A stretch of 64,000 bases of DNA, taken from Deltaproteobacteria bacterium (GTDB lineage Bacteria; Desulfobacterota; GWC2-55-46; JADFVP01). The position numbers and the translations under genes are program-made. The stretch spans positions 81,023-145,022 of the forward strand of contig JAJCZH010000002.1 of assembly GCA_029262515.1 (NCBI GenBank), written 5' to 3'. This document shows, in pieces, positions 19,284-28,308 of the stretch (the stretch's first letter is position 1; every line of letters starts with the position of its first letter). The notes below the pieces were generated by a model, which was not told the DNA's origin, did no database searches, and saw only the letters and a list, made by a program, of their open reading frames with translations.

Positions 19284-19859
19284 TCTGTAGGTGCTCGAAG
19301 CGAGTTTTGGGCCATACCGGGTTTGATAAAGTACGGACCGTATGGTAAAAAAAGTGGATTCAAGTATTGATTTTATATTATTTTTATACCTTTATGAATA
19401 CTCAATTCACCCGGAAAAGTCAAGCATAAAGACCTCGGTCTAATGTACGTTTTCTTTATTTGACTTGTTTGGGTGCCTTGCGCCCTGGCAGGTGATAACC
19501 CAAGTATATATTTAAGTTTTGGCGCTTGGAGTCCGATATTGATATATAGGGCAAAAAAGAGTAGCAATAAAAAAAATTAATCTAACTTTTAGCCGTTTTT
19601 TAATCTTTTTTTAGGATAATGCTTGCTAAGTAAAACTGTGAAGCGTTAACTGGTTATAAACCTCAGTAGTTATCGGTCTTCTTGCTTTTTTATTTGGTAG
19701 ATTTGTGTTATACTGTAACTAGTGTAACAGGTGAGGATTGCCAGTTACATAATGTCGAGAAGGTCTGGAATTTTTTGATCGGCCTTAATTGGCTTTTTAG
19801 TTAATAGAATAGAATCAATCTGACTGGTATTGTTTTGTAGTCTGTAAAAGGATGGAAGT
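19284..19859. other. 576-base gap with possible promoter for the LysM gene
   Basis: AT-rich divergent gap. A TATACT at 19709-19714 on the plus strand could be the -10 for the LysM coiled-coil gene; no good -35. The 64-codon minus ORF here looks spurious. No RNA gene recognised. Confidence 0.4.
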
Positions 19860-22800
19860 ATGGGAGTATCGAGTTTAATAATAGCGGTCTTTATCGCTGC
19901 TTCGCTGGGCCTTTCGTGGATCTCCGGCGATAAGGAGCAGGAGCGCCTTAATGATAGAGTTGCACAAAGGGGCGTTGAGACTAAAGATGTGGAAAGAGAA
20001 CTCGGTAACAAGAACAGGCAGTTTACGAGGCAGAACAAAGAACTTGCAAAGATTAAGATGAAGTTGAAGCAGGAGCTTAGAGCCAAGAAGAAGGTAGAGA
20101 GAAAACTCGCTTATGAAAAGCGGCAGAGGAGAATGGCCAAGGAACAGCAGGGGAATGTTGTTGCCGGGGAGAAGGTAGAAAATAAAAATAAAGAGAATGA
20201 AGCTATAGATAGGAAAAAGTCGAAGAGCGTCTCGTCCAATGTAGCCAAGGTTGATCGCGAGAAGATAAGAGCCGAGATAGAGGGCAAAGTTAAGCAGGAG
20301 ATTTCGGAGCTCGAAGCCAAGCTTAAGGCTGTTGAGGAGAGCAGCAAGCGGCTAGAGGTCGAAATGCAGCTGAGGGTTGAGGAAGAGGCGCGCAAGAGGG
20401 CTGAGGAGGCCTGGACTCAGGCTGAGCTCGCAAGGGTAAGGGCTGAGGAGGCGGCGACCGAGTCGCAGAAGCTCAAGGCCCGGCTCGACAAGGTGATGAA
20501 AGCGAAGCAAGCCCTGGATATTGCGCTAAGCGAGCAGGAAGATGCGCTTATCCGTGCTGAAGAGAGGCTTGAGAAGGAAAGAATGGAGCGTGAAAAGCTC
20601 GAAGAGAAGCTCAATGACGCCTCTAAGGCCTTCGATACATCAAAGGCTCAGGGTGCCGAAGCTATAGAGGGAGCTTCTACGGCGCTCAAGGCCGCTGAAG
20701 AGGCGACCAGTGTCGCTCAGACACCTGAAGTGGTTGCTAGAATGGCGCAAAAAATTGCTAGGCTCGACACTGCACGCGCTGAAGCGCAAAAGGAGTTGAG
20801 TGCCAAGTCTCAAGAGATTTCCTTATTAAAATCTAGAATCAGCGAGATCGAAGCGGAAAAGGAGATTATTTCCGGCGAAGCTTTTGATAGCGCAAACAGG
20901 TTGGTAGCATTAAAGCAGCAGCTTGAAGAGACCAGACTCACGGAGAGCGAACTTCGCGATACTCTCGGAGAGCAGAAAGCAACGCACAAAGCAGAGCTTG
21001 AGACTGCCTTTTTGGAAAAGGAGCAGAGTTTAAAGGCTGTTCATGACGCAGCCATGATTGAGCTTGAGGAAAAGCTCAATACTGCTAGCCTGAGACTGAG
21101 TGAAAATGTTGAGAAGGTTCCCGCGTTAATGGCAGAGCTTGAGAGTGCCGGTGTTAAAGAGGCAGAGTTACTCTTAGCTATAGAGAAGCAGAAGGGCGAA
21201 TACGCAGCTGAAAAGAACAGGGCTCTTGGTGAGCAGAAGTTGGAGCTGCAAAAAAGTTATGAGTCCGTTAGCGCCGAGCTTGAGGCCCGGTTGGCCGAGG
21301 TGAGCGCGGAGAAAGAGAAGAACGCTCTGGCGGCAAGCGCGTTGCAGGCCGAAGTCGAAAGCGCGACTCTAAAGGAAGTGGAACTGAGCGCGGCGTTAGA
21401 AGAGCAGAAGACCGTACATGCCATTGAGCTAGAGAGAGCCCTTGCCGAACAGCAGATGTCATTAAAGCAGAGTTTTAATGTACGTATTGTCGAGTTGGAG
21501 AGCAAGTTTGCAGATGCGAGCATTGCGAAGGTTGTGGCGGGCGAAGCGGTTGATGAGGAGACCGCACGTTTAAGAGAGAGGGCTACTGAGCTTGAGATCC
21601 AAAACAGGGAGCTTAACGCCATGCTTCGCGAAAGCAAGATCAGGTTGGCCGAAGCGGATATAGAGCGTGATACCGTAAAAGAACTTATAGCCAAGAATGC
21701 GGCTCTTGAGGCCAAACTTAAAGAGGCAGGCCTTGCAAACTTGCAGGGCAAGGCCGCGGATTTTGTTGCACAAAAGTTGATAGAGCGAAATGCGGATCTT
21801 GAGGCAAAGTTGCAGGAAGCGCGTCTTGGGCTCGCAAAGAGCGAAGCGGCAAGAGAGCGTGCCGAAGAGTTGACCGAGCAGAATAACGCACTTGTTTCTA
21901 AATTGAAAAACGCAGAGGTCTCTCTTGCTGCTGTTAAGGGTTCGTCAGAGGTAGTGGCGCAGATAACGAGTAGAAATGCCGAGCTCGAGGAAAAAATCGT
22001 TGAGGCCGAAGCGGCTATTGCCCAGGCCGATGCAGCTCGCTTTATGGTTGAGGAGTTAAATAGAGAAAACCTCGAACTGAGTGAGATGCTCGAAAGGGAG
22101 AGGGCGGCCGGATCCGACGGCAGTGAGTTGGAAGTGAAACTGAGAAACGTAAACGATGCTATCGAGTTGAAGTTAAAAGAGGAGCGCGGAGTTAGAACAA
22201 ACCTCGAGTCGAAACTCGTTGAAGCTATGGAAGCCAAGTCTGCGGGAGAGACAGCCATAAGTGATCTTGTCAAACTTCAAAGCAGTACGGAGCAGGCTTT
22301 ACAGCGTGAGCTTGAGGAAAAAAAGATACTCGAAGAGAGTCTGGCTCAGACTGAGTTGAAACTTAGCCTGAGTGAAGAGTCTGCACGAGAGGCTGTTAAA
22401 GCAATGAGTGAAGCCGAAGCGCTTCTGTTAAATGTACGCAAAGAGCAGCAAGGTGACAGCGCGAGCATTGTCGAACGTGGCGCTGCAATCAGCACCGATG
22501 TGCTAAGCGCCCTGGATGCTGCTAATCAGGCTCGTGTCGATTTGGAGACGCAGCTTGGTACTCAGATGGAGGCCGGTCGTATTGTAGAGGCCAAACTGAG
22601 GGAGTTCGAGCAGACTGTGGGCCAGCAGAACATTACTATAAAGTCGTTAGAACAGGCAGTAATAGATGCAGAGTCGCGGCTTGAGAGCAAGGTAAGTGCC
22701 AAGGATGAAATCAAGGCGGATATAAGGAGTGTAGGAGCGAAGGCCCGTACTATGGGGGCCGAAGGCGGCTCAGATGTAACGTTATTTGCCTTACAATCCG

Positions 22801-23177
22801 AGTTCACTCAACTGAAGGGCAAGATCACGCGGAAGCTCAAGAGCGGAGAGATAGAGGCCTCGGACCTGCTGGAGATGATGACGGTCGATGGTGTTCTAAA
22901 TGTCTATGTCGTGAATAAAGGCGACACGCTCTGGAGGATTGCGTCGAATAAAGACCACTACGCTAACCCGTTCATGTGGCCTCTTATATATAGGTACAAT
23001 GTTACTAAGCTCAGGAGCCCGGACCGTCTAGAACCCGGACAGGTGCTTATTATCTTCAAAGAGGTTTCGGAAACCGAGGCAGTTGATGCGGTTAAGAAAG
23101 CAAAGAACCGTGGAAACTGGAGAAAATGGAGCTCTGAACAGAAGAAGGACTGGGTAAAAGAGTGGTCACTGCACTAG
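19860..23177 (+). CDS. Giant coiled-coil protein with C-terminal LysM domain
   Basis: The 1105-residue product has one N-terminal hydrophobic helix (about 3-20, probably a signal anchor), then about 980 residues of Glu/Ala/Lys/Leu-rich heptads predicted to be coiled coil, with recurring units such as EEKLNDAS, LEAKLKEA and ELEAKLQEA. The C-terminal LysM domain (about 1015-1065) starts VYVVNKGDTLWRIASN and includes the NPFMWPLIYRYN segment typical of delta-type LysM proteins; a basic, Trp-rich end follows. LysM binds peptidoglycan, so the protein could tether the inner membrane to the wall. A continuous helix of this length would greatly exceed the periplasm, so it must fold back or serve another structure. 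Confidence 0.85.
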   Translation: MGVSSLIIAVFIAASLGLSWISGDKEQERLNDRVAQRGVETKDVERELGNKNRQFTRQNKELAKIKMKLKQELRAKKKVERKLAYEKRQRRMAKEQQGNVVAGEKVENKNKENEAIDRKKSKSVSSNVAKVDREKIRAEIEGKVKQEISELEAKLKAVEESSKRLEVEMQLRVEEEARKRAEEAWTQAELARVRAEEAATESQKLKARLDKVMKAKQALDIALSEQEDALIRAEERLEKERMEREKLEEKLNDASKAFDTSKAQGAEAIEGASTALKAAEEATSVAQTPEVVARMAQKIARLDTARAEAQKELSAKSQEISLLKSRISEIEAEKEIISGEAFDSANRLVALKQQLEETRLTESELRDTLGEQKATHKAELETAFLEKEQSLKAVHDAAMIELEEKLNTASLRLSENVEKVPALMAELESAGVKEAELLLAIEKQKGEYAAEKNRALGEQKLELQKSYESVSAELEARLAEVSAEKEKNALAASALQAEVESATLKEVELSAALEEQKTVHAIELERALAEQQMSLKQSFNVRIVELESKFADASIAKVVAGEAVDEETARLRERATELEIQNRELNAMLRESKIRLAEADIERDTVKELIAKNAALEAKLKEAGLANLQGKAADFVAQKLIERNADLEAKLQEARLGLAKSEAARERAEELTEQNNALVSKLKNAEVSLAAVKGSSEVVAQITSRNAELEEKIVEAEAAIAQADAARFMVEELNRENLELSEMLERERAAGSDGSELEVKLRNVNDAIELKLKEERGVRTNLESKLVEAMEAKSAGETAISDLVKLQSSTEQALQRELEEKKILEESLAQTELKLSLSEESAREAVKAMSEAEALLLNVRKEQQGDSASIVERGAAISTDVLSALDAANQARVDLETQLGTQMEAGRIVEAKLREFEQTVGQQNITIKSLEQAVIDAESRLESKVSAKDEIKADIRSVGAKARTMGAEGGSDVTLFALQSEFTQLKGKITRKLKSGEIEASDLLEMMTVDGVLNVYVVNKGDTLWRIASNKDHYANPFMWPLIYRYNVTKLRSPDRLEPGQVLIIFKEVSETEAVDAVKKAKNRGNWRKWSSEQKKDWVKEWSLH

Positions 23178-23247
23178 AGGCGGTTTACTCTTTTGTGGAG
23201 CAGTAAAGATGTTTTTTATTTAGAGCATATTTTATCACCTGTTTTAT

Positions 23248-23297
23248 AGAAGGCGCGGTACCTTTTTAAGGTTCCGCGCCTTCTCTTTTTTATTGTT
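23248..23297 (+). terminator. Intrinsic terminator after LysM gene
   Basis: Strong hairpin AGAAGGCGCGG(T/A)ACC with its complement around TTTTT, then CTCTTTTTTATT. It ends the plus-strand LysM transcript and faces the minus-strand cytochrome gene. Confidence 0.92.
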
Positions 23298-23336
23298 TGA
23301 AAGAGTGGCGGCCAATGTCGGTTAATGACGCCGAGA

Positions 23337-24581
23337 TTAATCGATTAGCTGAAAGGCTTTTCTGTAAAGCAGGTATTCGGAGGTGAGAGTCGCCCTGTAG
23401 GCCTCCTTATACATCTTAACGCTGGAGGACTGCTCTTCCGGTCTACCCTTTTCCATTCCATTCAATATCGATGCGAAGAAACGGTTATAGAACTCGTCCG
23501 GTTTTACTACAACCTCGAAGACCAGTTCCGCGGCTCGAAGCGCAGGTGGTGGCGAGTAGGCAAACTCGAATTTTTCATCCGGCGCTATCCTAGTGTCGAA
23601 GAGCTCTTCCGAGAGGTCCAGCGCAATTCTCCGGCCTATAGTTACAGTAGACCGGCTCGCTTCTATTATATTCCCCTTTTGATCCAGTAAAAACCCGGTG
23701 ACAGTAACGCTCGGCGTGACATAGGTCGGAAACATGTGGCCGACCCCGGTATTGGTTATCGTGAGAAGAGCTTCTACTCTCTTATTCTTGCTTTTGTTGT
23801 TGTAGTTAGCTTTTATATCGAGACCGGAGAGGACCATTTCTGGGTAGTGTATACCTTGCCACAGGTGGCGCCTGCTCGGCATGTGGCACATCTGGCAGGT
23901 TACGCCGCTATCGGCATAACGGCTCTCTTTCCATTCGTTATACGTATTGGTTAGAACGCGCCCGTTAAGTTCGTAACCGGCGTCGAGCTGGTGGCAGGCG
24001 GCACAGAACTCGGCGCTTGAGAAGAAACTCTTCTGTTCTGTATGGTGCCCGGCCTCTGTTGTCTCAATAGCTGAAGGGCCTTCCGGGCCGTAGACAACGG
24101 ATTCTCTCAGGTGGCACGCTGCGCAGCTTATGCCCGTTGTCTGAAGTTTTTTGTCAAAGGCCGGGTTTATGCCGTACCCGTCCTCCTCTTTTACTGCTTC
24201 ACTCTGTTCAAGCAGCGGTGCGTGACATCTGTAGCAGGAGGTAGCAAAGCCCGGAGACTCGATAGGTGAGAGCTGGGCGAGAAGGCCCGGCCCGACACTT
24301 CTGCTGTGTAGAGATGTAGACCACTCTTTGTACTTTGTGCTGTGGCAGGTACCGCACTCTTTCGGATAAGGCGCCGGGTTTATCTTAACAGTATCCGAAG
24401 GTTTATTTTGCCCGTTATTTACAGCGCGCGCCGGGCGAGTCCAGTGGTATTGTAGCGCCTTAACCTCACCCGCGCCGTTGCCCTCGGCAAGGGCAACGGG
24501 CGGAGCAAGAGAGAGCAGAAGAAGGGAGAGGGTCATTGTTATTGAAAATAGAAGGTTCAAGGGCAGTTTTACCTTCCGCAT
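23337..24581 (-). CDS. Pentahaem c-type cytochrome, cytochrome c-554-like
   Basis: Exported multihaem electron carrier. A signal peptide ends around PPVALAEG. Five CxxCH sites follow: CGTCH, CYRCH, CAACH, CAACH and CQMCH, then a haem-free beta-rich C-terminal domain with TNTGVGHMFPTYVTPSVTV. The plan ECGTCHSTKYKEWSTSLHS matches the paralogue at 8834-9997. The track starts at a TTG (24617); I prefer the ATG at 24581, directly before the basic MRKVKLPL start of the signal peptide. Its start overlaps the 3' end of the NPC-repeat cytochrome gene by 13 bases, so translational coupling is likely and the two products may work together. Confidence 0.88.
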   Translation of the reverse strand: MRKVKLPLNLLFSITMTLSLLLLSLAPPVALAEGNGAGEVKALQYHWTRPARAVNNGQNKPSDTVKINPAPYPKECGTCHSTKYKEWSTSLHSRSVGPGLLAQLSPIESPGFATSCYRCHAPLLEQSEAVKEEDGYGINPAFDKKLQTTGISCAACHLRESVVYGPEGPSAIETTEAGHHTEQKSFFSSAEFCAACHQLDAGYELNGRVLTNTYNEWKESRYADSGVTCQMCHMPSRRHLWQGIHYPEMVLSGLDIKANYNNKSKNKRVEALLTITNTGVGHMFPTYVTPSVTVTGFLLDQKGNIIEASRSTVTIGRRIALDLSEELFDTRIAPDEKFEFAYSPPPALRAAELVFEVVVKPDEFYNRFFASILNGMEKGRPEEQSSSVKMYKEAYRATLTSEYLLYRKAFQLID

Positions 24582-25270
24582 GGGTTCTTGAAACTGCACG
24601 GGTTTTTCATTGAGCAAGGGTTAGATGCCCCGCAAGGATTAACGGAACAGGGGTTTGCCGAGCAGGGGTTGACAGCACACGGGTTCTTCATGCTGCACGG
24701 ATTGGCATGACCTGAGTGGTTTGCGACATAGGCTGCAAGTCCCGTCATCTTCTGCGAGTTCCATTTGAGAGGCCTGCCGGCCATTGGGTTTATCATGCAG
24801 AAGTTTATCATCTGATCGAGGGTCAGTATGTCGTTAGCCATCTTTATGTACTTGGGATACGGTTTTGCATTGAGCAGCGCTCCGCCCGGATGGCAGGTTG
24901 AGCACGATGAGCCGCTTTTGCCAAGCGTAGAGTCAACCCAGAGCCTCTCACCTCTGTCGAGAACGCTTTCGTAGTCGGTTAAACGCCACTTTCTGATGGG
25001 GCTGTTGCCGGACGAGTCCTTCATACTGCAAGGATTCTTAACGGCGCAAGGGTTCGCACATGGGTTCTGCGTTGCACACGGGTTTGAACAAGGGTTCGCA
25101 CATGGGTTCTTCATTGCGCATGGGTTTGAACAAGGGTTCTTAAAACTGCATGGATTATTTGTCTGTTCGGCTTGGGCAACTGAAACAATGGAAGTGCTGA
25201 AAATGAAGGCTGCTACTACTAAAACGGTAACCATCAGCGCTATGGGCGCTATTTTCCCAATACTTCGCAT
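24569..25270 (-). CDS. NPC-repeat monohaem cytochrome c
   Basis: A secreted 233-residue protein. After a signal peptide (about 1-35, ending VAQAEQ) come nine Asn-Pro-Cys triplets in units such as NPCSFK, NPCAMK and NPCA. A roughly 100-residue cytochrome c domain follows with one haem site CSTCHPGG and a candidate Met ligand around INPMAGRPLKW. Eight more NPC triplets close the protein. The repeats add 17 cysteines outside the haem motif, suggesting metal or disulphide chemistry; this is inference. A clear AAGGAGGT precedes the ATG. The pentahaem cytochrome gene overlaps its end. Confidence 0.87.
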   Translation of the reverse strand: MRSIGKIAPIALMVTVLVVAAFIFSTSIVSVAQAEQTNNPCSFKNPCSNPCAMKNPCANPCSNPCATQNPCANPCAVKNPCSMKDSSGNSPIRKWRLTDYESVLDRGERLWVDSTLGKSGSSCSTCHPGGALLNAKPYPKYIKMANDILTLDQMINFCMINPMAGRPLKWNSQKMTGLAAYVANHSGHANPCSMKNPCAVNPCSANPCSVNPCGASNPCSMKNPCSFKNPCGR

Positions 25271-25735
25271 ACTAACCTCCTTTTTGTTAAAGTTAGCCTG
25301 GGCAAGGGTGCTAAACAGATCTGTTCAACAGAGCATGCTCTTTAGTGTGCCCCGCCCATTACTATTGTCTCTTTTGTATGCATCATGGCTGATAGAATGT
25401 AGTTAAAATTGTATCAGAAAAAAAAGGGCATGTTTGAAAAAGATGGAAAGAATCTTTTGTTATGGCCAACATGTTGATTTGCCAAAGTTTTTAACGTTAT
25501 GAGGCGCAAATAATTATTTTTTAAAAAAATGCATTTTTTCCTAAAGTTTATTTTAAGCTTGCCGATATAATAAATAGACAGAGACAATGGGAGTTAATTC
25601 GTGACCGCTAACACGAATTGCTCCTTTTTTTTGCCTGCATACAGGATAAATCGGATCAATGTGGTATGATATAAGTGTGGTCTGTTCTTCTTTTTTTATA
25701 TATCAATGAATTTATATAACAGAGGAGGTGAGGTC
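25271..25735. other. 465-base AT-rich gap
   Basis: Holds the upstream region of the NPC-repeat gene (minus), an orphan plus-strand terminator with a TATAAT at 25565-25570 just before it, and the leader of the 42-residue ORF. No other gene seen. Confidence 0.5.
25589..25632 (+). terminator. Orphan intrinsic terminator
   Basis: Hairpin GGAG..AATTCGTG / CACGAATT.CTCC followed by eight T. No plus-strand gene lies upstream, so it may end a very short RNA or attenuate transcription into the small ORF downstream. Confidence 0.8.
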
Positions 25736-25864
25736 ATGTACTGGACAAATGAGTTTAACTGGCAGGATTCGGAAATCAGGCACATGTTGGTTGAGTACTT
25801 CATAGCCACCGGTCTCTTTTCGATCATTGTCCTGGTAGCCTTTTTTGTGGGTGTGGTACTGTAG
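25736..25864 (+). CDS. Small single-pass membrane protein (42 aa)
   Basis: Too short for the track. ATG is preceded by AGAGGAGGTGAGG, one of the best ribosome-binding sites in the window. The product has a polar, Trp-containing N-terminus (MYWTNEFNWQDSE) and one hydrophobic helix (about residues 22-42) running to the C-terminus. It resembles in size small subunits of respiratory oxidases, but no oxidase gene is near and I do not recognise a family. Confidence 0.6.
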   Translation: MYWTNEFNWQDSEIRHMLVEYFIATGLFSIIVLVAFFVGVVL

Positions 25865-25946
25865 CCACAAAGTACGCCAGAAAATAGAATAGAGACCAAA
25901 ATTATACCCTAAAAGGAGATTCATGCTTTTTAGGGTATCGGGTAAT

Positions 25947-26594
25947 CTATTTGGAGAGCAGCATGGCTTTGATCGCCCGGGTCATGGTTCCTAAACCGGG
26001 CGAGAGCCTGAAAGCATTCAAACGAGCATTCCTGAGTATCTTTCCGGTGCTTCTAGCCGCTATTCCTTCGTAGAGCCATAGGGCTTCTTTTACTCTCTTC
26101 TCTTTTGCTTCAAAGCGTGCAAGGCACATTGTCAGTTCAGGATGCCACGGCACAACCATATAGACCTTTCTTAAAAGCACCGTTGCTCTCTTCCTGTTAA
26201 TGCGGTCATGGAGGTGAGAGCCAGCCTCTATCGCAGTATGTACCGCGTCTGCTTTGAGACCGCGCTCTATCTGGTGCTTTACCCTCTCTTCCCAGGCCTC
26301 GGCTACCTGCGGAAGCGTACGGCAGGCGAGCGTATAGATACTTTGGGCCTTATCGATAAAACCCCTCGCGCTATGCCCGTCGGCTGCGGTCTTAAAGCTG
26401 TTCCAGGCCTCTTCTTTTCTATTACATTTAGCCAGAAGAGGGGCCAGGCGCGCATGAATATCGAAGTCCCCGGGATCAACATTCAGTAGCTTGATATACT
26501 CCCCGATAGCCTTTTTTACCTTACCGCTCGACTGCGCTTTTGCCGCCAAATCGAGAATCTCTCTCCTGCTTCTCTGTTTTTTCTGTGTGATCAT
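25947..26594 (-). CDS. TPR-like repeat protein
   Basis: Soluble 215-residue helical protein with tetratricopeptide-like units: GKVKKAIGEYIKLLNVDPGD, KEEAWNSFKTAADGHSARGF and, later, KEALWLYEGIA. There is no signal peptide; the N-terminus is basic (MITQKKQRSRREI). Such repeats usually mediate protein-protein contact. It is monocistronic between the small ORF and the membrane/VWA pair, and no partner can be named. Confidence 0.7.
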   Translation of the reverse strand: MITQKKQRSRREILDLAAKAQSSGKVKKAIGEYIKLLNVDPGDFDIHARLAPLLAKCNRKEEAWNSFKTAADGHSARGFIDKAQSIYTLACRTLPQVAEAWEERVKHQIERGLKADAVHTAIEAGSHLHDRINRKRATVLLRKVYMVVPWHPELTMCLARFEAKEKRVKEALWLYEGIAARSTGKILRNARLNAFRLSPGLGTMTRAIKAMLLSK

Positions 26595-26829
26595 AAGCCG
26601 ACATCTCCTCTATGCACACATTCTACTCTTTTTAGAGTTTTTCTCTGTAACTCAGCACACGCACGCAGGAAAAATGGGTAAGAATAGGCAAAAAAACTCT
26701 TTACCCTAATGTTATCGCAACTCCAGGTTTTAGTGGTTGTAGCAATAATCACATCAATTACCGCCTATGGGGTGTAAAAATATTGCATTGGCAGAGCCTC
26801 TGTACGCTATATGGCAATGTCGTAGGTTG

Positions 26830-26848
26830 GAGTCTGGTGACTCTTTTT
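26830..26848 (+). terminator. Possible attenuator before the membrane/VWA operon
   Basis: GAGTC-TGGT-GACTC followed by TTTTTCTG, ending 32 bases before the ATG of the downstream gene and on its strand. The stem is only five pairs, so strength is doubtful. Confidence 0.5.
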
Positions 26849-26880
26849 CTGTTCTGGTTTTTATTAAGGAGTAATGGACA

Positions 26881-28308
26881 ATGTCTATTAAAGAGTTATT
26901 GACGATATGGACGGACTCTCCGGCGCTTTCTATGCTGATATGGGTTTTGCTCACGGTAGCGATACTCTATCTCGCACGTACTCCCGCACATCAGGCGATC
27001 ACAAGCTCTTCGAGGGTCGTAAGCCGTGCACTCCGTTTGGCCGCTCGTGCTGTACTAATAGCTGCCGGCAGGCTTGAGAGGCGAAATCGTGATGTTTTAC
27101 TCGCTTTCGGGCTCAACGCGGCAGAAGAGTCCGTAAACCGGGAGATTCAAAGAATGGACGCTACCATACGGCGCGACCTGAGCAGCTACCCGTCCATGAA
27201 CAGGAAGGTGATGGAGCTGGTTGCCAAGATAGACAATGAATATAACTGCGGCTCGGAAGTGCCTCCTGAGCCGGCTAGCTGGATAAATGCTGTCTCTTCG
27301 GTTGCGAAGATTCGTGCGACCGGAGATACACAGGTTGCGAAGATGCTCTCTGATATAAAAGTGAATATAGATAGCGAGCACAGAAACGCCATAGAAGAGT
27401 ACAGAAAGTCGAACAGCGCGCGACATGAGATACTTACGAAGATGGCCCCGAACTGGAGAGAGGCGGCTCAGATACTGAGCACTGTGGGCAAATCAATAAA
27501 AGGACTCAATGAGCGGACCGAGCTGATAGACAAGAAGGTAGATGAGTTTGAAATTATCCGGAACGGGAGTGACAAGGCCGCAAGAACGCTTGCCTCCTCT
27601 TCGATGACTCAGTTCGTGGTCTCATCTCTAGTGCTCTTAATAGCGCTGGGCGGGGCCGCTATAAACTTCAACCTCATATCTCTGCCGATGTCCGAGATGG
27701 TTGGAGGCGGAAGTTTCATAGGGCCGTACAAGACCTCCGATATAGCCGCTATGGTGATAATAATGGTAGAGGCGGCAATGGGTCTTTACCTGATGGAGGC
27801 GCTTCGCATTACGAGGCTCTTCCCGGTAATCGGAACAATGAATGACAAAACACGCTTCAGGATGATACTGATTACCTTCTCCATACTCTTTATTCTCGCC
27901 TCCGTCGAGGCATCGCTGGCCTACATGCGCGACCAGATTGCCGCTGACATGCAGGCGCTCAGGCAGTCACTTGCTGCGGTCGATGCAGCAGTGCCAACGG
28001 GCTCCTGGATACCGACGGCCGGGCAGATGGTAATGGGTTTCATACTTCCTTTTGCGCTGACCTTTGTCGCTATACCGCTCGAAAGCTTTATACACTCTTC
28101 GCGAACCGTTATCGGTATTGTTGCGCTCGGATCCCTGCGGATTGTTGCCTTCATGCTGAGGCTTATGAGTTCAATAGCGCGTAATACAAGCAGGCTGCTC
28201 GTAAGCGTCTACGACCTGGTTATCTTTCCTGCGCTCTTTTTCGATCGTATGGTGAGGACACGTCTGCTCCACGCACCTCTCGACTCAACAAAAGGGAGGG
28301 TTTCATGA
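26881..28308 (+). CDS. Polytopic membrane protein of unknown function
   Basis: A 475-residue protein with an N-terminal transmembrane helix (about 15-36), a mostly helical soluble stretch (about 55-240), then about five hydrophobic helices (near 246-268, 288-306, 325-347, 378-400, 405-425). I recognise no family. Its stop overlaps the start of the VWA lipoprotein gene by four bases (ATGA type), which argues for a coupled two-protein unit. AAGGAG precedes the ATG, and an out-of-frame ATG seven bases upstream opens only a five-codon ORF. Confidence 0.75.
   Translation: MSIKELLTIWTDSPALSMLIWVLLTVAILYLARTPAHQAITSSSRVVSRALRLAARAVLIAAGRLERRNRDVLLAFGLNAAEESVNREIQRMDATIRRDLSSYPSMNRKVMELVAKIDNEYNCGSEVPPEPASWINAVSSVAKIRATGDTQVAKMLSDIKVNIDSEHRNAIEEYRKSNSARHEILTKMAPNWREAAQILSTVGKSIKGLNERTELIDKKVDEFEIIRNGSDKAARTLASSSMTQFVVSSLVLLIALGGAAINFNLISLPMSEMVGGGSFIGPYKTSDIAAMVIIMVEAAMGLYLMEALRITRLFPVIGTMNDKTRFRMILITFSILFILASVEASLAYMRDQIAADMQALRQSLAAVDAAVPTGSWIPTAGQMVMGFILPFALTFVAIPLESFIHSSRTVIGIVALGSLRIVAFMLRLMSSIARNTSRLLVSVYDLVIFPALFFDRMVRTRLLHAPLDSTKGRVS

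Noticed and set aside
19373-19567. 64-codon minus ORF after aroD
   Set aside because: Sits in a promoter-like AT-rich gap and has no conserved feature.
21257-22273. 338-codon Ser/Ala-rich minus ORF in the LysM gene
   Set aside because: Antisense reading of Glu/Ala/Lys heptads; low complexity with no start signal.
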